Of a stretch of 48,805 nucleotides of DNA, positions 33,980 through 42,181 are shown one piece after another. Source of the DNA: Flavobacterium sedimenticola. GTDB taxonomy: Bacteria; Bacteroidota; Bacteroidia; Flavobacteriales; Flavobacteriaceae. The notes under the pieces were generated by a model that searched no databases, was not told where the DNA came from, and was given only the letters and a program-made list of their open reading frames with translations. Every line of letters starts with the position of its first letter. Position 1 is the stretch's first letter. Where the stretch lies: positions 1-48,805 of the forward strand of contig NZ_JASGBP010000013.1 in assembly GCF_030053345.1 (NCBI RefSeq), given 5' to 3'. Made by a program: the position numbers and the translations under genes.

Positions 33980-34004
33980 TCGTACACTAATGTAATGATA
34001 TAAA

Positions 34005-34012
34005 CAAAAATA
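34005..34012 (-). promoter_or_regulatory. -7 promoter element of the kinase/regulator pair
   Basis: TATTTTTG on the minus strand, with a TTTG (34041-34038) 25 bp upstream, which is a little long. The ATG is 26 bp downstream. Confidence 0.45.
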
Positions 34013-34081
34013 GGGTTAAGTTTTGGGCCGGAATCGTCAAAATGAGTATTTAAGCTTTCTCAATGAGAATTCGATAAAGAC

Positions 34082-34819
34082 TTATGCCTTTCGTTGAACA
34101 ATACAAAAAGTACTCACCCCGAAAGGAAAATTAAAAACCTTGAGCAGTTTATTTTCAAAAACGATAAGCAGGAGCAACATGGTATTCACCCATGTATTTC
34201 CTATAGAAATATCACTTTCTCCTCTTTTGTTTTTTTGAAAGACTGCACTCAGTTTACGAAACACATATACCGGCAAAAACAAAAAGAAGTTCCAGTAACT
34301 CGATTTAAGAATATGAAGGTTTTCGGCCTCTAATTTCGACCGAAGCTCAGCATTAGTGTATCTTCTGTGATGCATGTTGACTTCATCGTGGTAGCTCCAC
34401 AGCGACATAAAAGCCGGCACAAAAACATACATCTTCCCTCCTGTTTTCAGTAATGATTTCCAATTTTGAATGGCTTTTTGGTCGTTTTCCAAATGCTCCA
34501 AGCAATCGGAAGCAATGATGATATCGAATGATTCGTTGAGTGTGATATGTTGTGCATCCATCACAAAAGCATTCGGAATACCGTTGGCTTTGCAATTGGC
34601 AATTGCTTTTTCGCTGATGTCAACGCCGTATAAATTTTCAATGGAAAAACCCAACTGCACCAAATCTTTAAGAAAGATTCCGGAGGAGCAACCAATATCC
34701 AATACCTTGCTGTCTTTGGGTGCGTTTTGCAGCAAATCGAGCAGGTACTTTCTTCTGGACTTGAACCACCAATGCTCTTTTTCGACATCGTGGTATTTTT
34801 TTTCAAAATCCTTTTCCAT
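34082..34819 (-). CDS. Class I SAM-dependent methyltransferase
   Basis: This 245-residue protein begins HDVEKEHWWFKSRRKYLLDLL, the N-terminal pattern of a large group of envelope-glycan-associated methyltransferases. SAM motif I is SKVLDIGCSSGIFLKDL (about 38-54), the acidic residue is in LYGVDISEKAI, motif IV is IIIASDCLEHLEN, and then YDEVNMHHRRYTNAELRSKLE-type residues follow. A hydrophobic segment near 165-185 (SSYWNFFLFLPVYVF) and another near the C-terminus suggest membrane association. It begins 2 bp after the glycosyltransferase stop, forming one operon with it and the GT39-like protein. Substrate is unknown, possibly a lipid-linked sugar. Confidence 0.88.
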   Translation of the reverse strand: MEKDFEKKYHDVEKEHWWFKSRRKYLLDLLQNAPKDSKVLDIGCSSGIFLKDLVQLGFSIENLYGVDISEKAIANCKANGIPNAFVMDAQHITLNESFDIIIASDCLEHLENDQKAIQNWKSLLKTGGKMYVFVPAFMSLWSYHDEVNMHHRRYTNAELRSKLEAENLHILKSSYWNFFLFLPVYVFRKLSAVFQKNKRGESDISIGNTWVNTMLLLLIVFENKLLKVFNFPFGVSTFCIVQRKA

Positions 34820-34821
34820 TT

Positions 34822-35772
34822 TTAATCGACTCGTTTATCAATAAAATAGCGCGGTCTTTGTTTCACTTCCGAATAAATCTTTCCGATATATTCACCGATA
34901 ATTCCGAAACAAAACAATTGAACGCCGCCCAAAAAGTACATCGGCAAAACGGTCGAAAGCCAACCCGGAACCACATTTCCGGTGTATAGTGCGAAAAGCG
35001 CGTAGCCGGTCATCAATAAACAGAAAAAGAAAATCACAAAGCCTACGATGGTGACCAATTTCAACGGATAATTACTAAACGAAGTGACGCCGTTCCAGGC
35101 AAAAGCGGCCATTTTGCGAAACGGATATTTTGATTCGCCGGCAAATCGCTCCAAACGATCGTAATACACTACATCGCTGCGGAAGCCTATAGACGGAATA
35201 ATACCGCGAAGAAACAAATTGACTTCACCAAATTCGGATAAAGCATTCAAAACGCGTTGACTGCACAAACGATAATCGGCGTGATTGTAAATGATGTTTA
35301 CCTTCATTATTTTCATCAATCGGTAAAACAACAACGCCGTGTTTCTTTTAAAAAAAGTATCGGTTACGCGTTCTTTTCGAACTCCGTAAACCACATCGGT
35401 CCCCGATTTGAATTTGACAATCATATCTTCAATAACCCGAACATCGTCCTGCAAATCGGCATCAATGGAAATGAGTGCATCGGCTTCGTCTTTAAAGGTA
35501 ATCAAGCCGGCTAACAACGCTTTTTGATGGCCTACATTTCCGGCCAATTTTAATCCTTTGATGTGAGCGAGCTGCCGGGCTTGTTGTTCAATAATCGACC
35601 ACGTTTGGTCTTTACTGCCGTCATCAATAAACACGGCAAAACTCTTTTCCGATATGAGGTTCCGCGCTGCCAAATCGGCCAAAACGGCGTTGATTTGCGC
35701 CGAAGTTTCGGGAAGCACCAGCGCTTCGTTATAGCACGGAGAAACAATTCCTACGATAGGCTTAGTATTCAT
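34822..35772 (-). CDS. GT2 glycosyltransferase (DPM1/GtrB-like polyprenyl-phosphate sugar synthase)
   Basis: I prefer the ATG at 35770-35772 (MNTKPIVGIVSPCYNEALV), giving 316 residues; a start 51 bp upstream would add an unrelated tail inside the neighbour. Hallmarks are SPCYNEALVLPET, VFIDDGSKDQTW, LISIDADLQDD (the DxD-type metal site), and NHADYRLCSQRVLNAL. Two C-terminal membrane helices follow (about 212-234 and 245-285), as in GtrB. The enzyme likely moves a sugar from a nucleotide donor to undecaprenyl phosphate. That product is the usual donor for the GT39/ArnT-like membrane enzyme encoded just upstream, with which it overlaps by 11 bp. Confidence 0.92.
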   Translation of the reverse strand: MNTKPIVGIVSPCYNEALVLPETSAQINAVLADLAARNLISEKSFAVFIDDGSKDQTWSIIEQQARQLAHIKGLKLAGNVGHQKALLAGLITFKDEADALISIDADLQDDVRVIEDMIVKFKSGTDVVYGVRKERVTDTFFKRNTALLFYRLMKIMKVNIIYNHADYRLCSQRVLNALSEFGEVNLFLRGIIPSIGFRSDVVYYDRLERFAGESKYPFRKMAAFAWNGVTSFSNYPLKLVTIVGFVIFFFCLLMTGYALFALYTGNVVPGWLSTVLPMYFLGGVQLFCFGIIGEYIGKIYSEVKQRPRYFIDKRVD

Positions 35773-37132
35773 TGGCAGTTGCTTTAGGTAACGGAAAAAC
35801 AAATTTCGCAATAAAATTGACAACTCTTTTTATAAATCCTATTTTGTATAATCCGGCGGCACTCATAATATATAGTGCTACCCGAGCCGGAAACATATAA
35901 CGCGGCTCCATGTAGGTCAGTGCATGAAAAATTAACAGTGCTACAATTACGCCCCAAAACGGCCAATACCGAATCAGTTGCTTCTCTTTAAACAAAAATA
36001 AAAACGCACCCAGCAGGATAATAACATTGATAGCGTTAATCAGCAATATAAAAAACCAATATCCCATGGCGCCTTGTAATGGCCCTAATTTAAACTCATT
36101 GGGTTTTACGCTATTAATAAAATAAACATGACCATAAAAACTTTTGACAAAAAACTGTCTGGTAAACCAAAAAGGATGCTCGGCGATATCATCGAGTAAA
36201 AACTCTTGGTATACTTGATTGTGAGATTTTCCGGTAGCAATCATTTGTCGGTCCAAATCGGAGATACTTCGCACCCAATTTTGGTAATCTTTGCTATCGG
36301 GTCTTATTTCGTTATCCCAAAATCGAAAATCGGTTGGCTCTTCCCTAAATTGAAACCTTCCTTGATGCGCTACAAAATAAAACAATTCCTCTTGATTGCC
36401 ACCCGCTTTCGTTCCGGTAATGGTTTTGGCCAGTTGCAATACGGTAAAACCCAAAAGACCAACAGTGACACAAGTAATTATTATCTTTTTGCCGTACAAC
36501 CAAAAGAAGGATTTGTTTCTCCAAAAGGCAAAAGCAACCACTACAATTCCCAAGCCCAATAAGAATACCGCGTTCGGTCGATTGAGAATCAGAAACCAAA
36601 TGCCGACTGTCAGCCAAAGCCAACCTTTTATCTTGTGAGGATGGTAATACGCAACAGACCATCCGTACAACGCTAAAGCCAGAGAGAAAAAAGCAGGCGC
36701 TTCGGCTAAGATTCCCAACGAATAATAACAATGTATCGGGAAGACAAAGAATAATAAAACACTGAGAAGTCCGACTTCTTTAGAAAAAAAAGCAGTAGCA
36801 ATTTTAAAAACAAGGAGCAAACTAATCGTGGTTATGACAAAAGTAAACACCACTCCGTACGTCCAAAGCTGATTGTCGGTAGCATGGGCCGGTGCCGCAA
36901 AATAAGCCGGTGTGTAAAAAATAACCGGACCGGGTGCTTTGGTTATGGTAACTTTATCAAAGCCGATATCGCCTTTCAGATAGAGTGCTAAATTCTTGGC
37001 TTCCTCATGAAAGGTTATATCTCCAAAAGGCTTGGCTTTGAAAGGAAGGTTTAACACCACTACCATCATCACGGTTGAAATCAGTATTATCAGCAGATTG
37101 ATTCTTTGGGTTGAAAAGTTTAGCACACTCAT
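35762..37132 (-). CDS. GT39/ArnT-like membrane glycosyltransferase
   Basis: The ATG at 37130-37132 (MSVLNFSTQRINLLI) gives 456 residues; a TTG 15 bp upstream is less likely. About ten membrane segments are visible. The first extracytoplasmic loop carries acidic and aromatic residues (GDITFHEEAKNLALYLKGD, KAPGPVIFYTP), as in the GT39/GT83 (PMT/ArnT) superfamily, which use polyprenyl-phosphate sugars as donors. LNRPNAVFLLGLG and the C-terminal MEPRYMFPARVALYIMSAAG are typical. With the overlapping GT2 gene it forms a donor-synthesis plus transfer pair. Acceptor (LPS, protein or lipid) is unknown. Confidence 0.85.
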   Translation of the reverse strand: MSVLNFSTQRINLLIILISTVMMVVVLNLPFKAKPFGDITFHEEAKNLALYLKGDIGFDKVTITKAPGPVIFYTPAYFAAPAHATDNQLWTYGVVFTFVITTISLLLVFKIATAFFSKEVGLLSVLLFFVFPIHCYYSLGILAEAPAFFSLALALYGWSVAYYHPHKIKGWLWLTVGIWFLILNRPNAVFLLGLGIVVVAFAFWRNKSFFWLYGKKIIITCVTVGLLGFTVLQLAKTITGTKAGGNQEELFYFVAHQGRFQFREEPTDFRFWDNEIRPDSKDYQNWVRSISDLDRQMIATGKSHNQVYQEFLLDDIAEHPFWFTRQFFVKSFYGHVYFINSVKPNEFKLGPLQGAMGYWFFILLINAINVIILLGAFLFLFKEKQLIRYWPFWGVIVALLIFHALTYMEPRYMFPARVALYIMSAAGLYKIGFIKRVVNFIAKFVFPLPKATANEY

Positions 37133-37173
37133 TTGTGGTATTGACAATAAATTGAGGTCGAAAAGTAATAAAA

Positions 37174-37199
37174 AAATCCCGAGCTTGCACTCGGGATTT
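37174..37199 (-). terminator. Rho-independent terminator of sucC
   Basis: A 10-bp stem (37174-37183 with 37190-37199) with a 6-base loop is followed on the minus strand by TTTTTTATTACTTTT, 22 bp beyond the sucC stop. Confidence 0.93.
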
Positions 37200-37220
37200 C
37201 ATTTATGTAAAAATTTATTT

Positions 37221-38414
37221 TTAAGATAATGCGGCTTTCACTTGGTCGGCAGCTTCTTGGAATTGCACGGCTGATAAAATCGGCATTCCGGAATTATCGA
37301 TAAGCTCTTTGGCAATTTCTGCATTGGTACCTTGCAAACGAACAATAATCGGCACTTTAATCGCATCGCCCATATTTTTATAAGCATCAACTACACCTTG
37401 CGCCACACGGTCACAACGAACGATACCACCGAAAATGTTAATCAGAATCGCTTTTACATTCGGATCTTTCAAAATAATACGGAAAGCGGTTTCCACACGT
37501 TTGGCATCGGCCGTTCCTCCTACATCCAGGAAGTTGGCGGGCTCAAACCCGGCGTATTTAATTAAATCCATCGTAGCCATCGCCAATCCGGCACCGTTAA
37601 CCATACAACCTACGGTTCCGTCCAAATCAACGTAGTTTAATCCTACTTCTTTGGCTTCAACTTCGATAGGGTTTTCTTCTCTGATGTCACGCATGTCGGC
37701 ATATTTCGGCTGACGGTATAAAGCGTTATCATCAATATTTACTTTGGCATCTACGGCCATGATTTTGTCATCAGACGTTTTCAAAACCGGATTGATTTCA
37801 AACATAGAAGCATCGGAACCAATATAAGCATTGTAAAGCGCTTCTACGAATTTCACCATTTCTTTGAAGGCATTGCCCGAAAGACCTAAATTAAAGGCAA
37901 TTCTTCGTGCTTGAAAACCTTGCAACCCAACAGACGGATCGATTTCTTCGGTAAAAATTAAATGGGGTGTATGCTCGGCTACTTCTTCAATGTCCATTCC
38001 GCCTTCGGTAGAATACATAATCATGTTTCTTCCTTTGGCTCTGTTCAAAAGTACCGACATGTAAAATTCACGCGTTTCACTTTCTCCCGGATAGTAAACA
38101 TCTTCCGCAATCAAAACTTTGTGTACTTTTTTTCCTTCCGGTGGTGTTTGAGGGGTTTTGAGCATCATTCCGATGATTTGCTCGGACAACTCTTCTACTT
38201 GCTGTAAATTTTTGGCCAGTTTCACTCCGCCGCCTTTACCGCGTCCTCCGGCGTGAATTTGGGCTTTCACTACATGCCAACCGGTTCCGGTCTCGGCAGT
38301 TAATTGTTTGGCTGCTGCCACGGCTTCTACAGGATTGTTGGCAACAATTCCGCGTTGCACGCGAACGCCATAGCTGGCTAAAATCTCTTTCCCTTGATAT
38401 TCGTGAATATTCAT
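37221..38414 (-). CDS. sucC: ADP-forming succinate-CoA ligase subunit beta
   Basis: The protein (397 residues, normal length) converts succinyl-CoA to succinate in the TCA cycle, with nucleotide triphosphate formation, as a complex with SucD. It has the ATP-grasp opening MNIHEYQGKEILASYGV, VVKAQIHAGGRGKGGGVKLA, MFEINPVLKT, and the CoA-ligase domain with NGAGLAMATMDLIKYAG, ANFLDVGGTA and INIFGGIVRCDRVAQGV. No sucD gene is adjacent; as in many Bacteroidota the alpha subunit gene must be elsewhere. It has its own promoter motif and terminator. Confidence 0.98.
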   Translation of the reverse strand: MNIHEYQGKEILASYGVRVQRGIVANNPVEAVAAAKQLTAETGTGWHVVKAQIHAGGRGKGGGVKLAKNLQQVEELSEQIIGMMLKTPQTPPEGKKVHKVLIAEDVYYPGESETREFYMSVLLNRAKGRNMIMYSTEGGMDIEEVAEHTPHLIFTEEIDPSVGLQGFQARRIAFNLGLSGNAFKEMVKFVEALYNAYIGSDASMFEINPVLKTSDDKIMAVDAKVNIDDNALYRQPKYADMRDIREENPIEVEAKEVGLNYVDLDGTVGCMVNGAGLAMATMDLIKYAGFEPANFLDVGGTADAKRVETAFRIILKDPNVKAILINIFGGIVRCDRVAQGVVDAYKNMGDAIKVPIIVRLQGTNAEIAKELIDNSGMPILSAVQFQEAADQVKAALS

Positions 38415-38466
38415 ATTGAAGTTTTTTGTGTTGAATGACTGAAATACATTTCAGTTTATTGTGCCA

Positions 38467-38474
38467 CAAAAGTA
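38467..38474 (-). promoter_or_regulatory. -7 promoter element of sucC
   Basis: TACTTTTG (38474-38467) fits TAnnTTTG and gives a leader of about 45 nt before the sucC ATG. No TTTG at ideal spacing is seen. It is back to back with a plus-strand element at 38517-38524. Confidence 0.5.
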
Positions 38475-38516
38475 ACTAATTAGAATCAAACGAAAAAGAA
38501 ATGTATATCAATTTAG

Positions 38517-38524
38517 TAGATTTG
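38517..38524 (+). promoter_or_regulatory. -7 promoter element of the small lipoprotein gene
   Basis: TAGATTTG fits TAnnTTTG and lies 74 bp upstream of the ATG at 38599. The -33 half is not clear. Confidence 0.45.
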
Positions 38525-38598
38525 TTGCATTCCGCTTTTTGATACAGCACACGCAACCCTTTTGACAATGTTGCATCTCGTTTTCAAATCAAAAAACT

Positions 38599-39015
38599 AT
38601 GAAATCAAGAATCAAATCAATCGTCTTATTGTGTTTACTCACAGTATCTTTATTCACAAGTTGCAGCAAAGACACAGAACCAACCACTTCATCCGTAGCC
38701 GGAAAATGGAAACTGACTAATGTTAGCGGAACGTTTGCCGGAATTAACAACGATATTACGCCCGGTTTAATTACTTGGGATTTCAACCCGATTACACAAA
38801 CAGTGACTGTAGTTAACAATAATCCCGACAACGGTTTGTGGGATGTTTTTGAAACCGGTGTTTACAACTATCATATTGTAACCGATTCCGAATATCCGTG
38901 TGGCGAAATCATCCGAATTGACAACACTGACATGGGTTGCTTTGTGATTGAAAACGACAACTTCATCATCGATCAATCGGTGGATGACGGATTCCGACTT
39001 ACCTTGAAACATTAA
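38599..39015 (+). CDS. Small lipocalin-like lipoprotein
   Basis: This 138-residue protein has a lipoprotein signal ending LFTSCSKD (Cys22). The remainder is an all-beta domain with VAGKWKLTNVSGTFAG near its start and LITWDFNPITQTVTVVNNN in the middle. These are typical of the lipocalin-like families of Bacteroidota lipoproteins. There are two Cys after the lipidation site (in YPCGEI and MGCFVI), possibly a disulfide. Function is unknown; ligand binding on the periplasmic or surface side is a guess from the fold. It is divergent from sucC and upstream of lysA, which has its own promoter. Confidence 0.82.
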   Translation: MKSRIKSIVLLCLLTVSLFTSCSKDTEPTTSSVAGKWKLTNVSGTFAGINNDITPGLITWDFNPITQTVTVVNNNPDNGLWDVFETGVYNYHIVTDSEYPCGEIIRIDNTDMGCFVIENDNFIIDQSVDDGFRLTLKH

Positions 39016-39036
39016 CGAACTGTTAACTTGATTTTC

Positions 39037-39068
39037 TTTGGAATTACCACATCATACAAGTAGTTTTG
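39037..39068 (+). promoter_or_regulatory. Promoter of lysA
   Basis: TTTG (39037-39040), a 20-bp spacer and TAGTTTTG (39061-39068) match the full Bacteroidota pattern. The predicted start near 39074 is only about 15 nt from the lysA ATG at 39089, which argues against starting lysA at the TTG at 39038. Confidence 0.75.
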
Positions 39069-39088
39069 CAAAAAAAATATTTAACCTG

Positions 39089-40294
39089 ATGCAAACGAAA
39101 GACTTAGTAGCACTAGCCGAAGAATTTGGAAATCCCTTGTATGTTTATGATGCCGAAAAAATTGAATCGCAATACAAGCGCTTAACCAATGCTTTTTCCA
39201 AGGTAGAAAAATTACGGGTGAATTACGCCATGAAAGCCTTGTCTACGGTTTCTGTGCTTAAGCTGCTCAAAAATTTAGGTTCGGGTTTAGATACCGTTTC
39301 CATTCAGGAAGTACAATTAGGCTTACATGCCGGATTTACTCCGGATAAAATTATTTTCACTCCCAACGGTGTTTCTTTTGAAGAGATTGAAGCCGTGGCG
39401 GCATTGGGCGTTCAAATTAACATCGATAATTTGTCGTTTTTGGAGCATTTCGGCACCAAACATCCGACCATTCCGGTTTGTATTCGCATCAATCCGCATG
39501 TGATGGCCGGTGGCAACGAAAATATTTCCGTGGGTCATATCGACAGTAAATTCGGAATTTCTATTTATCAAATTCCGCACGTATTGCGGATTGTGGAAAA
39601 TACCAAAATGCACATCAACGGGATTCACATGCATACCGGTTCCGATATTTTGGATATCGAAGTATTCTTGTATGCCGCCGAAATTTTGTTTGACACGGCC
39701 AAACAATTCAAAAATTTGGATTTTCTGGATTTTGGCTCCGGTTTTAAAGTGCCTTACAAAAAAGACGACATTGAAACCAATATTGAAGAATTAGGAAAAA
39801 AACTCACCAAGCGCTTTTTGGCTTTTGAAAAAGAATACGGGCGCGAATTGACCCTAGCCTTCGAACCCGGAAAATTTTTGGTGAGCGAGGCGGGTTATTT
39901 TTTAGCCAAGGTGAATGTAGTCAAACAAACGACCTCTACCGTTTTTGCCGGAATTGACAGTGGTTTTAACCACTTAATCCGACCGATGTTTTACGGATCG
40001 CAACACACCATTGAAAACATCTCGAATCCCAAAGGGAAAGAACGTTTTTACACCGTGGTAGGCTACATTTGTGAAACGGATACCTTTGCCAACAACCGTC
40101 GCATAGCCGAAATTCATGAGGGTGATATTCTGTGCTTTAGAAATGCCGGCGCCTATTGCTTCTCGATGGCTTCTAACTACAATTCGCGTCTGAAACCTGC
40201 AGAAGTATTGTGGAAAAACGGCAAAGGCCATTTAATTCGCGCACGCGAAACTTTTGAAGATTTATTACAAAATCAGATTATGGTTGACTTATAA
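39089..40294 (+). CDS. lysA: Diaminopimelate decarboxylase
   Basis: I chose the ATG at 39089 (MQTKDLVALAEEFGNPLYVYD), giving 401 residues; it falls after the predicted promoter. This PLP enzyme makes L-lysine from meso-diaminopimelate. It has the fold-type III barrel with the PLP lysine in VNYAMKALSTVSVLKLL, SGLDTVSIQEVQLGLHAGF, and IHMHTGSDI. GSGFKVPY, EPGKFLVSEAGYFLAKV and the active-site Cys in VGYICETDTFA follow, then AGAYCFSMASNYN. It is monocistronic with a strong terminator after it. Confidence 0.97.
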   Translation: MQTKDLVALAEEFGNPLYVYDAEKIESQYKRLTNAFSKVEKLRVNYAMKALSTVSVLKLLKNLGSGLDTVSIQEVQLGLHAGFTPDKIIFTPNGVSFEEIEAVAALGVQINIDNLSFLEHFGTKHPTIPVCIRINPHVMAGGNENISVGHIDSKFGISIYQIPHVLRIVENTKMHINGIHMHTGSDILDIEVFLYAAEILFDTAKQFKNLDFLDFGSGFKVPYKKDDIETNIEELGKKLTKRFLAFEKEYGRELTLAFEPGKFLVSEAGYFLAKVNVVKQTTSTVFAGIDSGFNHLIRPMFYGSQHTIENISNPKGKERFYTVVGYICETDTFANNRRIAEIHEGDILCFRNAGAYCFSMASNYNSRLKPAEVLWKNGKGHLIRARETFEDLLQNQIMVDL

Positions 40295-40296
40295 AT

Positions 40297-40330
40297 TAAA
40301 AACCCCGAGATATGAATTTCGGGGTTTTTA
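40297..40330. terminator. Bidirectional rho-independent terminator
   Basis: A 12-bp stem (40297-40308 with 40319-40330) containing CCCCG/CGGGG, with A tracts on one side and T tracts on the other, lies between the convergent lysA and phosphatase genes. Confidence 0.92.
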
Positions 40331-40349
40331 ATATAGTTGGGGAAGCAAA

Positions 40350-40374
40350 ACACTTCGACTAGTTCAGTGTGACA
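40350..40374. repeat. REP-like intergenic repeat
   Basis: The sequence acacttcgactagttcagtgtgaca is an imperfect palindrome (acact...agtgt around a CTAG centre) beside the terminator. It resembles the short repeats at 15304-15327 and near 13400 and is of a type seen in many copies in flavobacterial genomes. Confidence 0.55.
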
Positions 40375-40411
40375 TTAGCATATATTATGATACTTCAATA
40401 GCTATGGATTG

Positions 40412-42022
40412 CTATTTTCCCAACACTTCTTCAAGCACTTCACTGTCGGTACCATTAGGCAGTGTAATTTTAAGTTTTTGAGCTAAGGTCGGCGCAATTT
40501 GTGTAATGACCTTTTTCTGATGGGATTCGCCTTTTTTGATATGCCAACCGTAAAAAATGAGCGGTACATTGGTATCATAGGCATAGGGCGAACCGTGCGT
40601 GGCTCCGGTGGCCGAATATTCGACGAATCCGGGTTTGTATACAAAGTACAAATCGCCGTTTTGCGTTGGGTCGTAGCCTTTGAAAATAAACTTCAACAAC
40701 ATATCATTCTGACCCGACGTTAAAATTTCTTCTTCGGTATACACTCTTTTGACGTAGTTTTTAGTGTATAAGAAATCTTTAAAACGCTGCTTTACTTCTC
40801 CCAAATGCAATCCTTTGGCTTTAATGGCTTCTTTGTCTAAATGCACGTTATAACTGTCGTATTTTAAGAGCAAATTGACGCCGAAAGTTTGTTCGGAAAA
40901 GGCTGTTAAATCTTTGGCTACATCTTTATAATTGATGTTGTCCACTTCGTATTTGTGATCCTTCAAATGGGTGGAATTTTCGGCACAGGCATGATCGGCC
41001 GTCATAAAAACCAGATAATTTCCTTTGCCTACCGTTTTATCCAAATAATTTAAAAAATCGGCTATGTTAAGATCCAATCGCAGATAGGTATCCTGAATTT
41101 CGATAGAACGCGGACCGAAGGTATGTCCGATATAATCGGTAGAAGAAAAACTCACCGCTAAAAAATCGGTAATAGCATCTTTCCCTAACCCTTCTTTTTC
41201 GATGGCTCTTTTGGCCAAATTCGCCAACACATCGTTCCCGAACGGCGTTACACGCAACACTCCGGCATCATTGCCGTTGTACATTTCTTTTAAATCATAC
41301 GGAAAAACAGCCGGTTTTTTATACAACTTGCCTTCGTAATTGTTGGCATCGGGCAAACTCTCGTTGTATGCTTCAATCGGTTTTAACAATGACCAACCGC
41401 TGTTCAAATAAGACAGGTATTGTTTCTCTTTATTGAATTCGTCCACCCATCCCGGCAATTGATTGCCGTAAAAAGAGCTTGAGATGAATTCGCCGGTTTT
41501 GGTGTACCAAAACGCCCAATCGGCAAAATGCCCGGCCGGAAGGATGGCACCCCGGTCTTTAATACTCAGCCCAATTACTTTGCCTTTAAAGTTGGTGGCC
41601 AATTTTAATTCATCGGTAATCGTAGTGGATTGTAAATTTTTAGGCGACATTTTGCCTTCTTTTTCCGTTCCGGGAACCAAAGTAGTCACACTTTCATCAT
41701 CGGTACAATATACTTCTTTCTTTAGGGTACGATGGAACCACTCGTTACTCACAATGCCGTGAATGGCGGGTGTCGTTCCGGTATAAATGGAAGCATGTCC
41801 CGGTGCCGTATAAGTAGGCATGTAATTGTAATGCATGTTGTGAAAGGTGTAACCTTCATTCATTAATCGTTTGAAACCCGACTCGGAAAAATCATTTTGA
41901 AAACGGTATAAATACTCCATTTTCATTTGATCGATGACAATTCCCACGACCAATTTGGGTCTTTGCTGTGCTGTCATTATGCTCACTGTCATCAGGAACC
42001 ACAAGGCATCTCTTTTTTTCAT
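40412..42022 (-). CDS. pafA: PafA-type alkaline phosphatase
   Basis: The ATG at 42020-42022 gives 536 residues with a signal peptide (DALWFLMTVSIMTAQ). From this start the catalytic residues keep the spacing known for PafA. They are nucleophile Thr72 in YTAPGHASIYTG, Asn93 in IVSNEWFHR, and Lys155/Arg157 in SIKDRG, each exactly 7 lower than T79, N100, K162 and R164 of the characterised enzyme. Metal ligands include Asp31 in IVIDQMK, FSSTDYIGHTFGPRS and MTADHACAENSTHL. PafA enzymes are exported, phosphate-insensitive phosphomonoesterases that release phosphate from organic esters. It is monocistronic. Confidence 0.95.
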   Translation of the reverse strand: MKKRDALWFLMTVSIMTAQQRPKLVVGIVIDQMKMEYLYRFQNDFSESGFKRLMNEGYTFHNMHYNYMPTYTAPGHASIYTGTTPAIHGIVSNEWFHRTLKKEVYCTDDESVTTLVPGTEKEGKMSPKNLQSTTITDELKLATNFKGKVIGLSIKDRGAILPAGHFADWAFWYTKTGEFISSSFYGNQLPGWVDEFNKEKQYLSYLNSGWSLLKPIEAYNESLPDANNYEGKLYKKPAVFPYDLKEMYNGNDAGVLRVTPFGNDVLANLAKRAIEKEGLGKDAITDFLAVSFSSTDYIGHTFGPRSIEIQDTYLRLDLNIADFLNYLDKTVGKGNYLVFMTADHACAENSTHLKDHKYEVDNINYKDVAKDLTAFSEQTFGVNLLLKYDSYNVHLDKEAIKAKGLHLGEVKQRFKDFLYTKNYVKRVYTEEEILTSGQNDMLLKFIFKGYDPTQNGDLYFVYKPGFVEYSATGATHGSPYAYDTNVPLIFYGWHIKKGESHQKKVITQIAPTLAQKLKITLPNGTDSEVLEEVLGK

Positions 42023-42039
42023 AACCAAAAATTGTATCA

Positions 42040-42047
42040 CAAAAATA
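42040..42047 (-). promoter_or_regulatory. -7 promoter element of pafA
   Basis: TATTTTTG on the minus strand, 17 bp upstream of the ATG at 42022, fits TAnnTTTG and would give a very short leader. No ideal -33 is seen. Confidence 0.45.
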
Positions 42048-42112
42048 GGGATAAGAACCCAACCTAGCGCATTTTTTGTGTTAATGTAGTGTTAGTCTTA
42101 GATTCAAAAACA

Positions 42113-42138
42113 AATGCATACCGGTTAAAGTATGCATT
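42113..42138 (-). terminator. Rho-independent terminator of the adhesin operon
   Basis: A 9-bp stem (aatgcatac 42113-42121 with gtatgcatt 42130-42138) with an 8-base loop is followed on the minus strand by TGTTTTTG, 43 bp beyond the OmpA-protein stop. Confidence 0.8.
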
Positions 42139-42181
42139 CGTTCAAAAAAATCCAATTTATAACAACACTTAACAACTAACT

